NCBI RefSeq assembly: GCF_009730915.1
Contig: NC_052482.1
Coordinates: forward strand, 20,180,345-20,244,344
Length of the DNA: 64,000 nucleotides
Direction of reading: 5' to 3'
DNA from: Dioscorea cayenensis subsp. rotundata
Lineage: Eukaryota > Streptophyta > Magnoliopsida > Dioscoreales > Dioscoreaceae
The notes below the pieces were generated by a model. The model was not told the DNA's origin. It worked only from the letters and a program-made list of their open reading frames with translations, and made no database searches. Of this stretch, positions 1-12,177 are shown in pieces (position 1 is the stretch's first letter; each line of letters opens with the position of its first letter). Made by a program: the position numbers and the translations under genes.

Positions 1-310
1 TTGGTTTGGAAATTTGTAATATATTAGTATATATCCTAACTAAATTTACATATTTTTTTGGAAAATTTTTAATATATTACTAAAATTAAATAGTTTTGAA
101 ATTTGTAATATATTATTATATATCCTAATTGAATTCAAATAATTTTTGGAAATTTCTAATATATTAGCATGTATCCATTTGTTTTTGGAAATTTGTAATA
201 TATTATTGTATATCCTAACTAATTTGGAAATTTGTAATATATTATTATATATCCTAATTGAATTCAAATAGTTTTGGAAATCTCTAATATATTAGCATGT
301 ATCCTATATT
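1..310. repeat. AT-rich minisatellite, copy A
   Basis: About seven imperfect units of 38-50 bases. Each contains a core like TTTGGAAATTTGTAATATAT followed by a TATCCTA-type tail, with or without a linker like TTGAATTCAAATA. The short open frames here are repeat translations, not genes. Confidence 0.85.
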
Positions 311-1255
311 TTTATTTTTATTTTATTTTATTTTTATGAAAAATGGATACATGTATCCTATTTTGGATGGGAGCGAAAAGACAAAAAAAAAATTCAAATT
401 TTTAGAAATATCTAATATATTAGTATAGATCCTACTTTGGATAGGAGTGACTAGGAAAATACATGATGTGAAAATTATATGTATACAGTATATATATACA
501 CATTACAGGTTCAAAAAATAAGTTTTTAAAAAATATCATTAGATTTATAGTACTTAGGGTTACTGTTCAGTATCATGATCCTTTATGGTTAACTTTGGAG
601 ACCAAATTCAGATCATACTCTTCCTCGCCCCTTTAGCTTTCATGATTTTTTTAATAGCATTTTATGAATGTTATAATATAGAATATGTTTTTAATTAATA
701 ATATGGCATACATATTAGAAGCTAATGTTTTTAAAAATCCAATTAGTATATATTGGTATATATGCTGTAAAAACTATATTTTAAAAATTATTTATAAAAA
801 AATATTCTTAGTCACCTGACCTTTACAAATTGATATGTATAAAATTAAAAATATATAAATTTTTTAAAAACAATAATTGTCAATATATATTATTTAGCTC
901 CTTATTTTCTACTTGACCCACTTTTAAAAATTTATGGCTCTATCTTTTCATTGACTATATGTATTTGTGAAATTATTGTAGTATATGTATAAAAATATAA
1001 TGGAGAGGTGTCAGTCAAGATTGATCTACAAAAATATATGCGTGTTCTTACAAATATATAAAAACAATATAAAAAGAAAAATATATGAGGGATTTATTTG
1101 GAAAAATTTGTAGGAAATGTGAAAATGTGGGAATCTTAGACTTATTTTGCAAAGTTGGCACAAAAAATATAAAAAAATGAGATAATCTTATATTTATTTT
1201 AAAAAAATGGTCGAATTTAGGATTTATTTGCATAAATTTTGTAAATTAGTAAAAC

Positions 1256-1256
<1 letters not shown>
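311..1256. other. Gene-free AT-rich stretch, copy A
   Basis: No gene is supported. It contains a perfect 14-base palindrome, GGATACATGTATCC, near 345-360. The counterpart in copy B is 46301-47254. Confidence 0.6.
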
Positions 1257-1297
<41 letters not shown>

Positions 1298-1298
1298 G
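1257..1298. repeat. (ATT)n microsatellite, copy A
   Basis: An uninterrupted run of ATT trinucleotides. It is about ten bases shorter in copy B, as expected for a slipping microsatellite. Confidence 0.95.
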
Positions 1299-1479
1299 TA
1301 AAAATGGATAAACCGTATGCATTAGAAAAAGAGGAATAGTACAACATAATTTTTGAAAAAATTTATTATCCAACGTGTGCGTGCGCGTAGATGATGGTGA
1401 TAATAATATTAAAATGCTTATAGATGGTATTATTGAAGCTATTTAATTACCAGTTTATGAGATCTCTCATGGTCTTAGG

Positions 1480-1720
1480 GCTATCTGTATTGGCCCAACT
1501 TAATTCATTCTTTGGGCTAAAGAGGGGCACAGGGCCATCAATTGGGCCCGACCCAAACCAGCCATACCTACATGGCTACATGTTAGCTTAGATTATCCGT
1601 GCTCAACCCGAACTGGCCTAGCTGATATGCTAACCCACTGGCTAGATTAGCCTGGCAGAGCCAAACCTGATCCCTGTGTCACTATCTTAAACCGGGAGGC
1701 CGAGTTAGAACCCTAGCCAT
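1480..1720. repeat. GC-richer interspersed repeat, copy A
   Basis: An isolated GC-rich patch in AT-rich DNA, with several GGGCCCGACCC and CCCGAAC-like words. It looks like an old transposable-element relic; no coding frame is supported. Compared with copy B it has lost at least four CpG sites to TpG. Confidence 0.5.
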
Positions 1721-4255
1721 GGGTTTATTTAAAAAATAAAAATAAAAATTATAAAAAAACAACATATATATAAATTGGGTTGGGTATGACCCTTTTACAG
1801 GCAGTTACTAATTGCCATATATATTTTTTTATAAAAATAATTGATGTGAGAATTAATTTGAATAACATGAGACTTTTTATTATTTTTTTATTTTTTTAGT
1901 TAAAAAAATATCAATTAATAACTTTGCAGTTTATTTTGAAGTAAGTGGTGTTATAAGAATGCTAACGTAGATCACCATTGTTTGTGCCTTGTAGACCACC
2001 ATTGTTGATATTTTTGCCCTAAAAAAATCAAAATAGATTTTTAAAAATGCAGATATATGTATGATAATTTTAAATAAATCACAATAATTAAAAAGTATTT
2101 ATATTTATTAATTTTATTTTTGTTAAATACTCATTATTGAATACTTTTAATAATATTTTCAAAACCAGATATTACTTGATGTAGGATTAAATCTAAATTT
2201 TAAGAATAATTGACTTGATTAAAAAGGATCTATGAGGAATTGAAGAGATTTTATTTAATAAAAAATTTATTTTTCCATAAAAAATAATTAATATGAAATG
2301 ATAAATCTAGGAATCATAAATATTTTTTTTCTTAATTTATTTTAAAATTAAGTTAGAGTGAAAACTTTCTTATCAATATAACAAAATCTTAAGTAAATTA
2401 TTTATTAATCAAGATTTCAAATATTATGATTTTAAGTTAATAATATGTTTATAAATACGCAAGATTTTAAAGATTCCACATTAAATGAAATAAAAAAATA
2501 TTATAGAAAAAATTACGGTTTTAAATTAATAATATATTTATATTGTTGCACACCATAAAATTATGTTGCTTAGTATAACAATATTTTTTTTATATAAATA
2601 ATTTGGTATTACAAAAAATAGATAATATAAATAATAAAGATGAATAATAAATATAAAAATAATAAATTGTAATGTTGAATGATGAATTTCTTTCACAATG
2701 TTTGCTAATAACAAGTAACAAGTAAATAAAATGATACTAAATGCAAAATATGGTGAAGATATATATACATTAAAAAAAATTAGAAAATTATTTTCAATTT
2801 TTTAAATAGTTTTTATCTTTTAAGTTTTGTCTGATTTATTTAGTTTACTCCTGACATGGGTTTGTACCCAACGCATAAATTTCTATCCTATGAAAATATA
2901 TATTTTTTAAAAAGGTACAAACCCATGTCAGTACATGTATAAACATGAAACAAACTCAACAAACATATATGTTTTTGGATTTTTTTTAAAAAAAAACATC
3001 ATATGCAAGGACCTAGGTCGTTGGTAAAATAAATATTTCTCGGTAAGATTTTTTTTTTTATATTAAAGGTATAATTTTGAGAAAAATCAAATCCAAATAG
3101 GCCCAGTAGACAGAGAGTTATTTGATGATAAGGATCAATGTTTTATAATTTGATTTTTTTTTTTTAAATGATTTGGTTTTCATGTCATTTTCTCTTGATG
3201 TATCTGAAGGCTACTCAACAAGCAACTTCAATACTGGTTTTCATCATTGCATCCTAAGTTTTAATTAATTAATTTTTTTTTCCATTTATACAATAATTTG
3301 TTTCATGGTCATTAGACACAGAGTTATTTGATGATAACGATCAATAATGATTAACAACAAAGAAATTTTGCAAATTGATGTGTCACATGGCCATTTATGT
3401 AAAACAAAAATTATCACAGTCCACTGTTTGTGTACATCAAATCAAATAATCAATCATGAGTCTTTAGTTGTGGGTCTGTCAAGAGGGGTCCAATGTGAGC
3501 TGGTTGGGGAAACAGAGTGAAGAGATCTAATTTATTTGTTTTCATACTAATGTAAGCTTTGATAATGATCCCAAAATGCTTGGCTTAAAAATGATTTTTT
3601 TATTTTTGGGACTTTTACCAGGTGAGCTACTCTAAGAGGTCAATACAAGAATAAATTATTTTTCAGTCAAATTATTTGTTTAAAAATTCAAACTCTATCA
3701 TTTGGATCAACCCAATTGAGTAAGTGAGTTATGTTTGACAATGGTTTTGTACAATTTATTGTTATTGGGCTTGAGCCCAAATAAAAAGCAAACTTTTTCT
3801 TTTTAATTTACATTATGAATGTATTATATTGGGCTAAAAACCTTGTTGCTATAATTATTTAATTTTTAATTTATTATTATCATGATATTTGAGCTAGTGT
3901 AGTATTTTGTTTATTGAAAAGTATGTGAATAATAGATTAAGATAAGAATACAATGAAGTGGCGTTTGGTTGGGGGTGATCTAAAACACGTAAGATTACCT
4001 CATTTGAATGTAATTTTTTTCTTCTTCTCCATTTTTAACCTTTTCAATTCAATAAATTTCAGTAAACTTCAATTTTAATTAAAAATAAGAATATTCCATC
4101 CTCATATATTTTTATATAAAAATATATTTATTGAAATATTTAGTTGGAGGAGAGGAAAAACATTTGATCAAATATTAAGTTGAAGAAAAATATATATATT
4201 TATTTCAAATAATTAAGTTTTCTATCTAACAAAAACATGTTAGTGTTACATTCCA
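1721..4255. other. Gene-free AT-rich stretch, copy A
   Basis: No gene is supported. It holds the inverted repeat at 2851-2931, and the part from about 2955 onward is shared with copy C at 40.56-43.09 kb. The counterpart in copy B is about 47704-50290. Confidence 0.6.
2851..2931. repeat. Perfect 18-base inverted repeat, copy A
   Basis: Left arm CTGACATGGGTTTGTACC at 2851-2868; exact reverse complement at 2914-2931; 45-base AT-rich loop. It could form a hairpin. It lies just left of the segment shared with copy C. Confidence 0.9.
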
Positions 4256-4770
4256 GATTAGGGCTGACAATCAAATTGAGTCGAGCAGAGTTTTATATGT
4301 TTAAGCTGATCGAATACTATTTAAACCGAGCTTCTTTTGTTAGCTCGAGCTTGGCTCGCTAAGGAAATATCAAACTTGAGCTCAACCTCGAATAGCTATA
4401 GTGTAGCTTGGCCAACAATTTACTACATTAATATTTATATATAGGTACTAATACATGTTTTACATGAATTTTAATCATTATAGTATAACTACGAGTAATG
4501 ATTAAAAATTTTTTAGATTGCTATAGTATCATATGGTATATTATTGAGCCTTTACTGAGCTTTGATGAGGCAAGCAATATGAGGTTTGAGCCTCGGCTCG
4601 ATCATTCACTCGAGTTTGAAAGTCAGCCTCAAGCTCGATTTGAGCTCGTTAGTTTGCTTAATAAACTAGCTGAACCAAGCCTCGAGCAACTTTCGAACGA
4701 GCTTTTGTTCATTTGCGTACTCTCATTCCAGTTTGTCAACCAAATAAAAGGTGCACATATTTTCCAATGA
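4256..4770. repeat. GAGCTCGAGC-rich interspersed element, copy A
   Basis: Repeated GAGCTCGAGCT-, GCTCGATTTGAGCTC- and GAGCTTGG-like words, opening with a TAGGGCTGACAAT-like sequence. This word set is common in dispersed plant repeats. A 90-codon open frame at 4498-4770 looks like a product of the repeat. Confidence 0.5.
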
Positions 4771-6850
4771 TATGATTTGAGAATCATATTCTCAGTAATC
4801 CTATTATGAACAATAATGTAAGAATATGTGAATCAAAACAACACTTAAATTTTTACTGATAAGAGCGTATATAGTTAGTATTATGTTTGTTTTTAAAGTG
4901 ATATTTTATATTTCATTTTTAAAACTCGATATAAATAAGTATAACTATATATATTGACAAATATATATAGTTTATAGTCAGCGGGAAGGCATGTGAGAAG
5001 TATGAACTCAAGCTCTACAACATTTGTGCCTTCACCCTAAACAAACTAACGTTCAAATTCACCTTTTTCATTGGACACGAATAACCTACACAGTGACTCA
5101 GTGTAAAGCACAAACTAAAACGGTGATTATATATGTATATATATATATGTTAGAAATATTTCTCAGTCAATTTTGATAATCCATATTAAAATTTATATAT
5201 AGAAGCATAATATCCACGGATGATGCTTCAATCTATAAATTAGAAAATAAGACTCATGTTTAAGCTAATGACAAAGATTTATAAAATATTGCTTTTCAAT
5301 TTACTTAAAAAACATAGAGTGATGGATATGGATTGGCATAATTTATACGTGGCATGCATTAAAATTTAGGAAGGCTTATACAATAATAACCAAAAATTGC
5401 AAGCATCATGGACCAAACTTTGAGTGAAATGCAATTAATTCAGTGATGTATTTTTCAACTTCTTTTGAATTTTATATTCAATGAAAGCTCCAGCACTTAA
5501 TTATTTTTTAGTATGAAAGAAAGAATGGTGCAATATATCCTTTATTTATCACTCCTTATCACCATGGGAACAAATTAAGATAAAGATAGGTTTTGATATG
5601 TGAGTTTGATGTTTGTCTCCAATTGGTATTATAAGTATTAGTTTAATGATATGTAAGCTCGATCTAAACTTGCTCTACATGGTCTTAAAATCACTTAAAC
5701 ATCCACATAATGACGTAGTCCTAATTATTTCAATAGAAGAGTGACAAAGAAATACAGAAAAAAAAAAAAGAATTAATAATATATAAAAATGCACATAAAT
5801 CGTGAAACATATTTATTAATTATTCCAGATATTCTTATATGTTGTAGCTATGTGAAACATGGATTGGGGAATTTTGCTAATTTTATTTATAATATGAACA
5901 TATTTATTTTTCAGTTTTAGTTTTTAAAATTAGTATACAACTAATATATCATATGGTACCAATCGTGACATACGTGAGCACGATATATTTATCAATCATC
6001 TTCGCTTTCTTTTTATAATGCATGTTCATTTTTATAGGTCATCATTTATTTATTTTTCCAAAATTACTCTTAACATATGAAAAAACGGAGAGTATATATA
6101 TACATATAACAGACACGTGATAAAATAGATACAAGTTGTTACGTACAGGAAGAGTAAACAAACAAATTCAATGTAATTATCAAAAATCAAAAAGAGCATA
6201 TCTTTATTTAGGGACCACTAGTGATTTTATTCATATTATTATTAATTTAATTAATTAATTAATTAATGATGTCAATCTAATTAAAAATAAAATATGTGAA
6301 AAATATAAAAATTTGCGAGTTCTTAAATTTTTATGTCTTAATTAATAATTTATTTATAGCAAGTAAAATTCACTCACTTATTAGAATTTTAAATATTATC
6401 AAGCAACTTAGAACAAGATAACTAGGTCATCATCATTTATATTTTCTAAAAGAACAATTTATTCTTTTGATAAATATTTAAAAACAAGGTAGTAAAACGG
6501 TGCATAATAGTGTCTTGTGAAAAATAATTAATGTGATAAAAAGAGTTTTTTTTTCCTCATGAAAAATACATATAAATCTTTTCACTTATTATATTCCAAT
6601 ATAATTATTCCCCATTAAAATTTTTAATATTAAATAATACACCATTGATGCACATGCAAGAGCATTAAATTAAGAAGCAGCCTTCTCCTCTCTATTGAAT
6701 ATCACAATCACATATTTCAATTACTCAAGCACACACATGCAAATATTCCAATCTTACAACTTCTCAAACCAATACACCATAATGCCATGGAATTATTCAA
6801 GAGGTTCCCATTATTTTGATATGCATTTCTTTTTTATCATACTTGACCAT
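4771..6850. other. Gene-free stretch downstream of peroxidase, copy A
   Basis: AT-rich with no supported gene. It contains a short (AT)n run near 5137 and an island at about 5960-6030 where copies A and B differ strongly. The peroxidase 3' UTR should lie at its right end. The counterpart in copy B is 50821-52921. Confidence 0.6.
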
Positions 6851-8572
6851 TTAATTAACAAATCTACAATCCTTTCTAATCTCCCCTTCATCTCCGGTGA
6901 CCGGATTATTCTCCGACATCAAGAGCAAAGCCTCGGTGAACTTCTCATAGAAATAATCATTATCCACAGCCATTTTTTCAACAAATTGAGATGTTGAAGG
7001 GTCAGTAACCAATTGTTGGTCTACTAACATCAACCCTTTATGCTTAAGTAAATTCTTGTAATACATGTTATCAATTATCATTGGTGTATCTCTATCATTC
7101 CTTGCATATGCCACTGCCTTTGGGTCAGGTTCCGGTGAAGGGCAACGTCCTTTGAGATACTCAGCATAGATGGGATCTATACTTGGGTCTACTGTTGGGT
7201 AAAGTCTTCCAACAACATTTATACAATGTACTCTTCCAACCGAATGAGCCCCTATATTAGATTTATACTTTATTAGAATGCATCTAATAGGTATAATTGC
7301 CGTACAAGTTTCTGTAATTGTGTACTTTCTGTCTTTTTAGTTTTTGTAATATTTTAAGATATAATTAAGTCATTAATAACCTCATATCCAGTCAAGTTGG
7401 ATCAGACTCAACTCGACTGAATATAAGGTATTATTTGTATTTAAAAATATTACAAATACTAAAAGAGCAGAAAATACATAATTACATAGACATGTATGAT
7501 AATTAAACCCATCTAATAAGATATCAGAGCTGATGTAATTTGATTACCTAAAAGAGCCGTTGTCCCTTCGGCATCGATTCCTATTGATTGAAATCGAGAG
7601 AGAATGAAGGAAAGGCTATCATTGTGGTTGGGAATGGAGTTGATCACATCTTGGCTGTAGCTCTCTTTGCTATCTCTTCTTCCTGTTCTCATGTTAAAAT
7701 ATGGTCCTTTAAGCTGTAAAACAATGAATGATGTTTGAAGTTATTGTTAGGTATAAATACACTTTTTGATTTTTCCATTAGTTAAGTTCAAAACTAAATT
7801 GTCTTAACTGAATTTAAAAAAATATAAATTAGAGATAAAAACATTATGATGAATTACAAACCATAACAACTCCCTCTCTTGCGGAAAGAGCAACAATGTC
7901 AGCACAAGAAACGGAATTAGGGCATTCTTTCTCTAATGCATCTCTTTAGAATCACTTTTATCCACACTTGAAATTTCTCGTCCCAAAAGCTCTTGGTGAA
8001 TTTTGCCTCTGAGATTGTTGAGCTTGTGTCCTCCAACAAGAGTGAAGCATCACAAGACTATATGTATTATACATGAACAAATTTTATTATATGATTAAAT
8101 AAATATAAATATAAATATATAAGAAATCACTACATAAAAGAGCAAGACATTTCATCACCTTAACCATGCAATCATGGAAGAGGTTTCTAACCCAAGAAAC
8201 AGCAGTGTTCCCATGTTTATGGTAGAGTTTTTCAACTTCTTCCTTCACGATGTCTTCGGCTTGAGGGCAACTCTCCGAGTAAAAATTTAACCTCAACTCT
8301 CCTTTCACTACATTAAATAAAAAAGTCAGTAAAAATACTATTAGTCATACATCATCTAATTAAATATAATTTGTTTTGTATATATAAAAAAAAACTGTTC
8401 ATATTTTTGATGTAATTTGTCTATCTTATCAAGAATAAAAAGAATAATAGTAATAAATAAATCTGAACTTTGAATAAAGTAATGCATTACCAAAGGAGAA
8501 AAGACATAAGAAAAGAGAGAATAAAAGGAAGAGAGAATGAGCTCTTGATCCCAAAACCATTCTTTTGTTCAT
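6851..8572 (-). pseudogene. PRX42-like: Class III peroxidase (PRX42/PRX21 type), copy A, frameshifted in exon 3
   Basis: Secreted haem peroxidase, using H2O2 on cell-wall phenolics. Exons in transcript order: 8572-8491, 8307-8159, 8057-7862, 7713-7548, 7251-6851, all with GT/AG borders. The start MNKRMVLGSRAHS is followed by a hydrophobic signal peptide and is the only frame that splices correctly into exon 2 (phase 1). Exon 2 has RNLFHDC with the distal Arg and His; exon 3 SCDASLLL; exon 4 begins LKGPYFNMRTGRRD; exon 5 GAHSVGRVHC with the proximal His, ending SENNPVTGDEGEIRKDC. The model totals about 328 residues, the usual length. Exon 3 is 196 bases here against 189 in copy B, with several indels (about 7930-8025) that break the frame. 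Exons 4 and 5 are intact. This is either a pseudogene or consensus error in a real gene. Closeness to Arabidopsis PRX42 is judged from remembered family sequence. Confidence 0.85.
7262..7528. mobile_element. MITE-like fold-back element in peroxidase intron 4, copy A
   Basis: The intron between exons 4 and 5 is nearly all one imperfect inverted repeat. The left arm (about 7262-7395, with TTTTTAGTTTTTGTAATATT) pairs with the reverse complement of the right arm (about 7405-7528, with AATATTACAAATACTAAAAG). The centre is near 7400, at a TCAAGTTGGATC / GACTCAACTCGA pairing. No coding capacity. A transcribed intron would fold into a long hairpin. Confidence 0.7.
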
Positions 8573-8609
8573 TAGAAGTGGGTAATGAAAAACTAGTAGC
8601 CATCCTTGA

Positions 8610-10603
8610 AACTCTTATAGTAGCGCCAAAAGATACATGCCTGCGCTGCAGGTGGGCATGACTCCCACTCAATATTAAAGTATATTTTGGTTGTTGATAT
8701 GTCACTCATGGAATAACAGTTTAATTGGTTACATAAAGCCAAAGCTTGCTATTCTCTTCCCTCTCAAATCTCAATGTCTCATAATTGAAAATTAGTATTT
8801 ATTTAATTCATATAATTAGTGTTTAAAAATTAATAAATTCGGATTCTTACAACTAAGTATGAGAAATTGTATGACTAATAAAGTTTGGCATCTTGAAATT
8901 TTTAGATTGGATTAAAATTAAACCAACCTATATATGTAATACAAATACGATCAAAGTTAGAGTGTACAAAAGTCAAAACCAAATCTTGACTTTTTTTTCT
9001 TCGATTACCATAGTTTTTAAAATAGAATAGATAAAGATAAGGTTGAACAAGTTGTAGATGATAATTAATGAGTTTACATGACTTTGGAGAGGTCTCGATT
9101 TACTTTAAAATTTTAAATACAGCGAAGATGCATGATCATGATTATATAAAATGTAAAATATAATTGATATTAATTTATATTATAAAACTATCCGTAACTT
9201 TATTTTAAACTAGTTATATGAGTCGAGGAGATTGAGATATAAAAGAAAATATTTGGTAGAATCACACCTCTTGAGTTTAACACATATTAATTTCGTTTTC
9301 TTTCTTTGTAGTCCTCTACTACTTCGATTTAATTTCAACTTTTCGGTCCAGGCTACACTCTGAAAAGTGCGCGTAAAGGCGTTACAATCACGTATCGCAA
9401 TATCATCTGCTGGCAGTTAAGTAGTAATATGTCGTTTGTAAAATGTACTGCGATTCCTTGAAAATAATAAAAGATTCTTTACATATATATAGGATTCAGC
9501 AGAATATATGACGATGAAAATTAGTAATGTTAACATGTCCAGAAGTGTATGTGGAGCAGTGACTCTGTTTCGTTGAAGAGTAGAGAAGGATTAAAGAGGG
9601 CTTAGAATTAGTAAGTAGAGCGAGAAAAGAATGAGAAGTGAAAAAGAGTAGAGGGTAATATGGGTATTCTATAAAATATTTAAAATAAGTGAATTTTTAC
9701 TTTTAATCACTAAAAATGAAAATCGGGTATCTTTCACTCTGTGCTCTACGTGATGAGCAGAGTTTCCATGTCTGCATTTAGTTATTTCGTAAAATTTTTA
9801 TAAAAATTGAGTTATGAAATTCTGCTAATTTTTATCTACGTTTTTGCTATTTAATGATGAGTTGAATATTATCTTAAAAATAATTTTATAATTATAAATC
9901 TTTGTTGATGTTCGAAAATAATAGATAGACGTAGATTTGACGAATACAAGATGAAGAAGTATCATTTTATTTAATTATTATAAAAGTTAGATCGAAGGAG
10001 TTTAGGTCAGTGAAGATAAATTGTTATTTATTTATTTGATAGTGACTTCAATATAAAACTATATATACACATAAAATATTTATTTTGTCTCTGATGTTGA
10101 CTTGCTGATATATACTGACGTGGCATGTGCATGCAAAGTGATGGTTTTGTATACACGGCAAATTAGCTATCAAAATCAATCCAGTTTGTGAAGCATGTCA
10201 TGATTAACAAGCAGACTACATAATAAATGGGAGTACACCAATATGTAAATATATCGTAACATATCATGTCAATATCCATGTGCCCAAAGAGGGACCCACA
10301 TCAACAATATAGCAAGTTATATTAGCATTGAGATAATATGTAATTTGAGTTTTGGTTTTAAATAGAGCACTAAAACAGTACTGAATATCGTAACAATAAT
10401 TTAAATGATTAATTATACATACAATATATTATCTAATTAAATTTCAATATAATGGCAACAGCTTTACTAAAATCAAGGAGCTCATGTCTTTTTCACTCTT
10501 TATTTCATTAGTCTTTCAGTTACTTATTTTAGTTTGTCTTCTATGGCTGATTTATCCACTTCTACTAAAGTTATATGGTAATTACTTCTGTTTCCTTATT
10601 TCC

Positions 10604-10634
<31 letters not shown>

Positions 10635-12170
10635 TCCTGTCTCTATTTTTATATATTTTAGCTCTTTAATCTAAAATAGTTTATCTAAGACCACTAAGAT
10701 GGGGTTTATAACAAAAACAAATTAAATATAAAATAGATAATTTTCTTTTAATATCACATAAGTTTAATTGACTTTTGTGGCTGAGAATCAAAGCTAGAGA
10801 GGGAGCACTTAATAATAATCAAATAATAAATTAGATAAAACAAAAAGGCCAAGTAAGTGACCACAAATAGTACAATCCCAATTGTAGTGCAACTTGACTA
10901 GTTAGTGTTTTGGACGGTGCACTCCGCAACTGAGAACAAACTCTTCAATGCTTTCCCTACTTCCTTTCTATGTCTGACTTGAAAATGTCCAATAAGGATT
11001 CAAAGTCTTTAAAATTGAATAGTTGGAAACATTTACGAGTACTTCACAGTACTTGAAAAATGTTTTAAATTTTTGAGTTAAATATAAGTCAAATTATTTG
11101 AATTTATAAGTATTAAAAATAGTTTTTCTGTGGGGAGGATTGGATTGACCTTTTTATCTATCATTAAAAAGCTTAAAACTGAATACATGACCATTGTTTT
11201 GAATTAGGTAGGCCATCAAAAGAGAATATATACGAATACAATTATTTTAACTTCGTTAAAATAAATAGAGTAAATCATAATTTTTATAAAACAACTAGAA
11301 AAGCATATACAAAATAACAATGATTGAAAATAACTGAGAAAACCAATGGATCTTTAATGTCGATAATGTTGGTTTCACTGTGAAAGACGATAAATGCAAG
11401 ACAAAAAACAACTGAAAAACATAAAACAATTCAAAACAACTCTAAAAGAACATTGGGAGATAGGGATAAAAATCGCAAATAGAAATCATTGAATGTAAAA
11501 AAACAAGAAAAATTTCAAGCTAAATATCCTTGGCCAAATATCTTTGGAAATTTTACGATTAAGCCTATAATCATGCCAAAACGAAGTAAAAAATCCAACT
11601 TGATAATGGACAAAAACACATACAAAAAAGCCCATATGGCAATTAAGGACGAATGGTATTGTCATTAATTTCTATGTGGTAAGTAAAAAATTTAACTCTC
11701 TTCTAAAACATAGTTGAAAATTTAAAAAACATACTTGGAATAATTTATCTGTATTGTTAAAAAGAATGCAATTAAAAATCCCAAAGTGAAACGAAATATA
11801 TGTCCCTAAATATAAATTTGTGAATAAGTAATTTGAATGCTTTTATTTTTGTTATTTTCTTTTAACAAAAAATCCAAACCAAGCATTCTAAACTTCAAAT
11901 GTGTTAAATTTGAAATCAATACAACCAAATTTTGTTTCCCTCACTGATTTGAAAAATCAGGATACATGCAACTAGTTAAAGACGACCTTGAAAAGATGAT
12001 TCTAAGTTTTTGAATTCATAAAGCAAATTGAAAAAGATCAGAGAAGGTTACACATTAGAAACCAGTTTAGCAAGTGGTGCTCTTATCTCCTGCACAACAC
12101 AAACAGAAAAGACAGTCTTTAGACTTGATGATGGATTCATAACATTGCTACAGGAGAGGGTTTTACAAAC
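8610..12170. other. Gene-free stretch between peroxidase and TMEM209-like genes, copy A
   Basis: No gene is supported. The peroxidase promoter should lie at its left end. It contains an (AT)n run at 10604-10626 and an island at about 9255-9990 that differs strongly from copy B. Open frames rich in Ile/Tyr around 10484-10669 are translations of the (AT)n run. The counterpart in copy B is about 54670-58265. Confidence 0.6.
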
Positions 12171-12177
12171 CTGATCT

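Noticed and set aside
6695..6997. Plus-strand 100-codon frame, identical in both copies
   Set aside because: It is antisense to the peroxidase last exon and 3' UTR, and its conservation follows from the duplication.
8487..8705. The longer frame with MATSFSLPTSNEQKNG as the peroxidase N-terminus
   Set aside because: It splices into exon 2 in the wrong phase. The overlapping frame starting MNKRMVLGSRAHS is in phase and has a proper signal peptide.
9241..9990. Different transposon inserted in copy A or B at this island
   Set aside because: Length is similar in both copies, flanking words interleave and no target duplication is seen, so substitution or base-calling divergence fits better than an insertion.
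10484..10669. Hydrophobic open frame with Ile-Tyr repeats (also 56475-56744)
   Set aside because: Translation of an (AT)n run in AT-rich DNA; not conserved between the copies.
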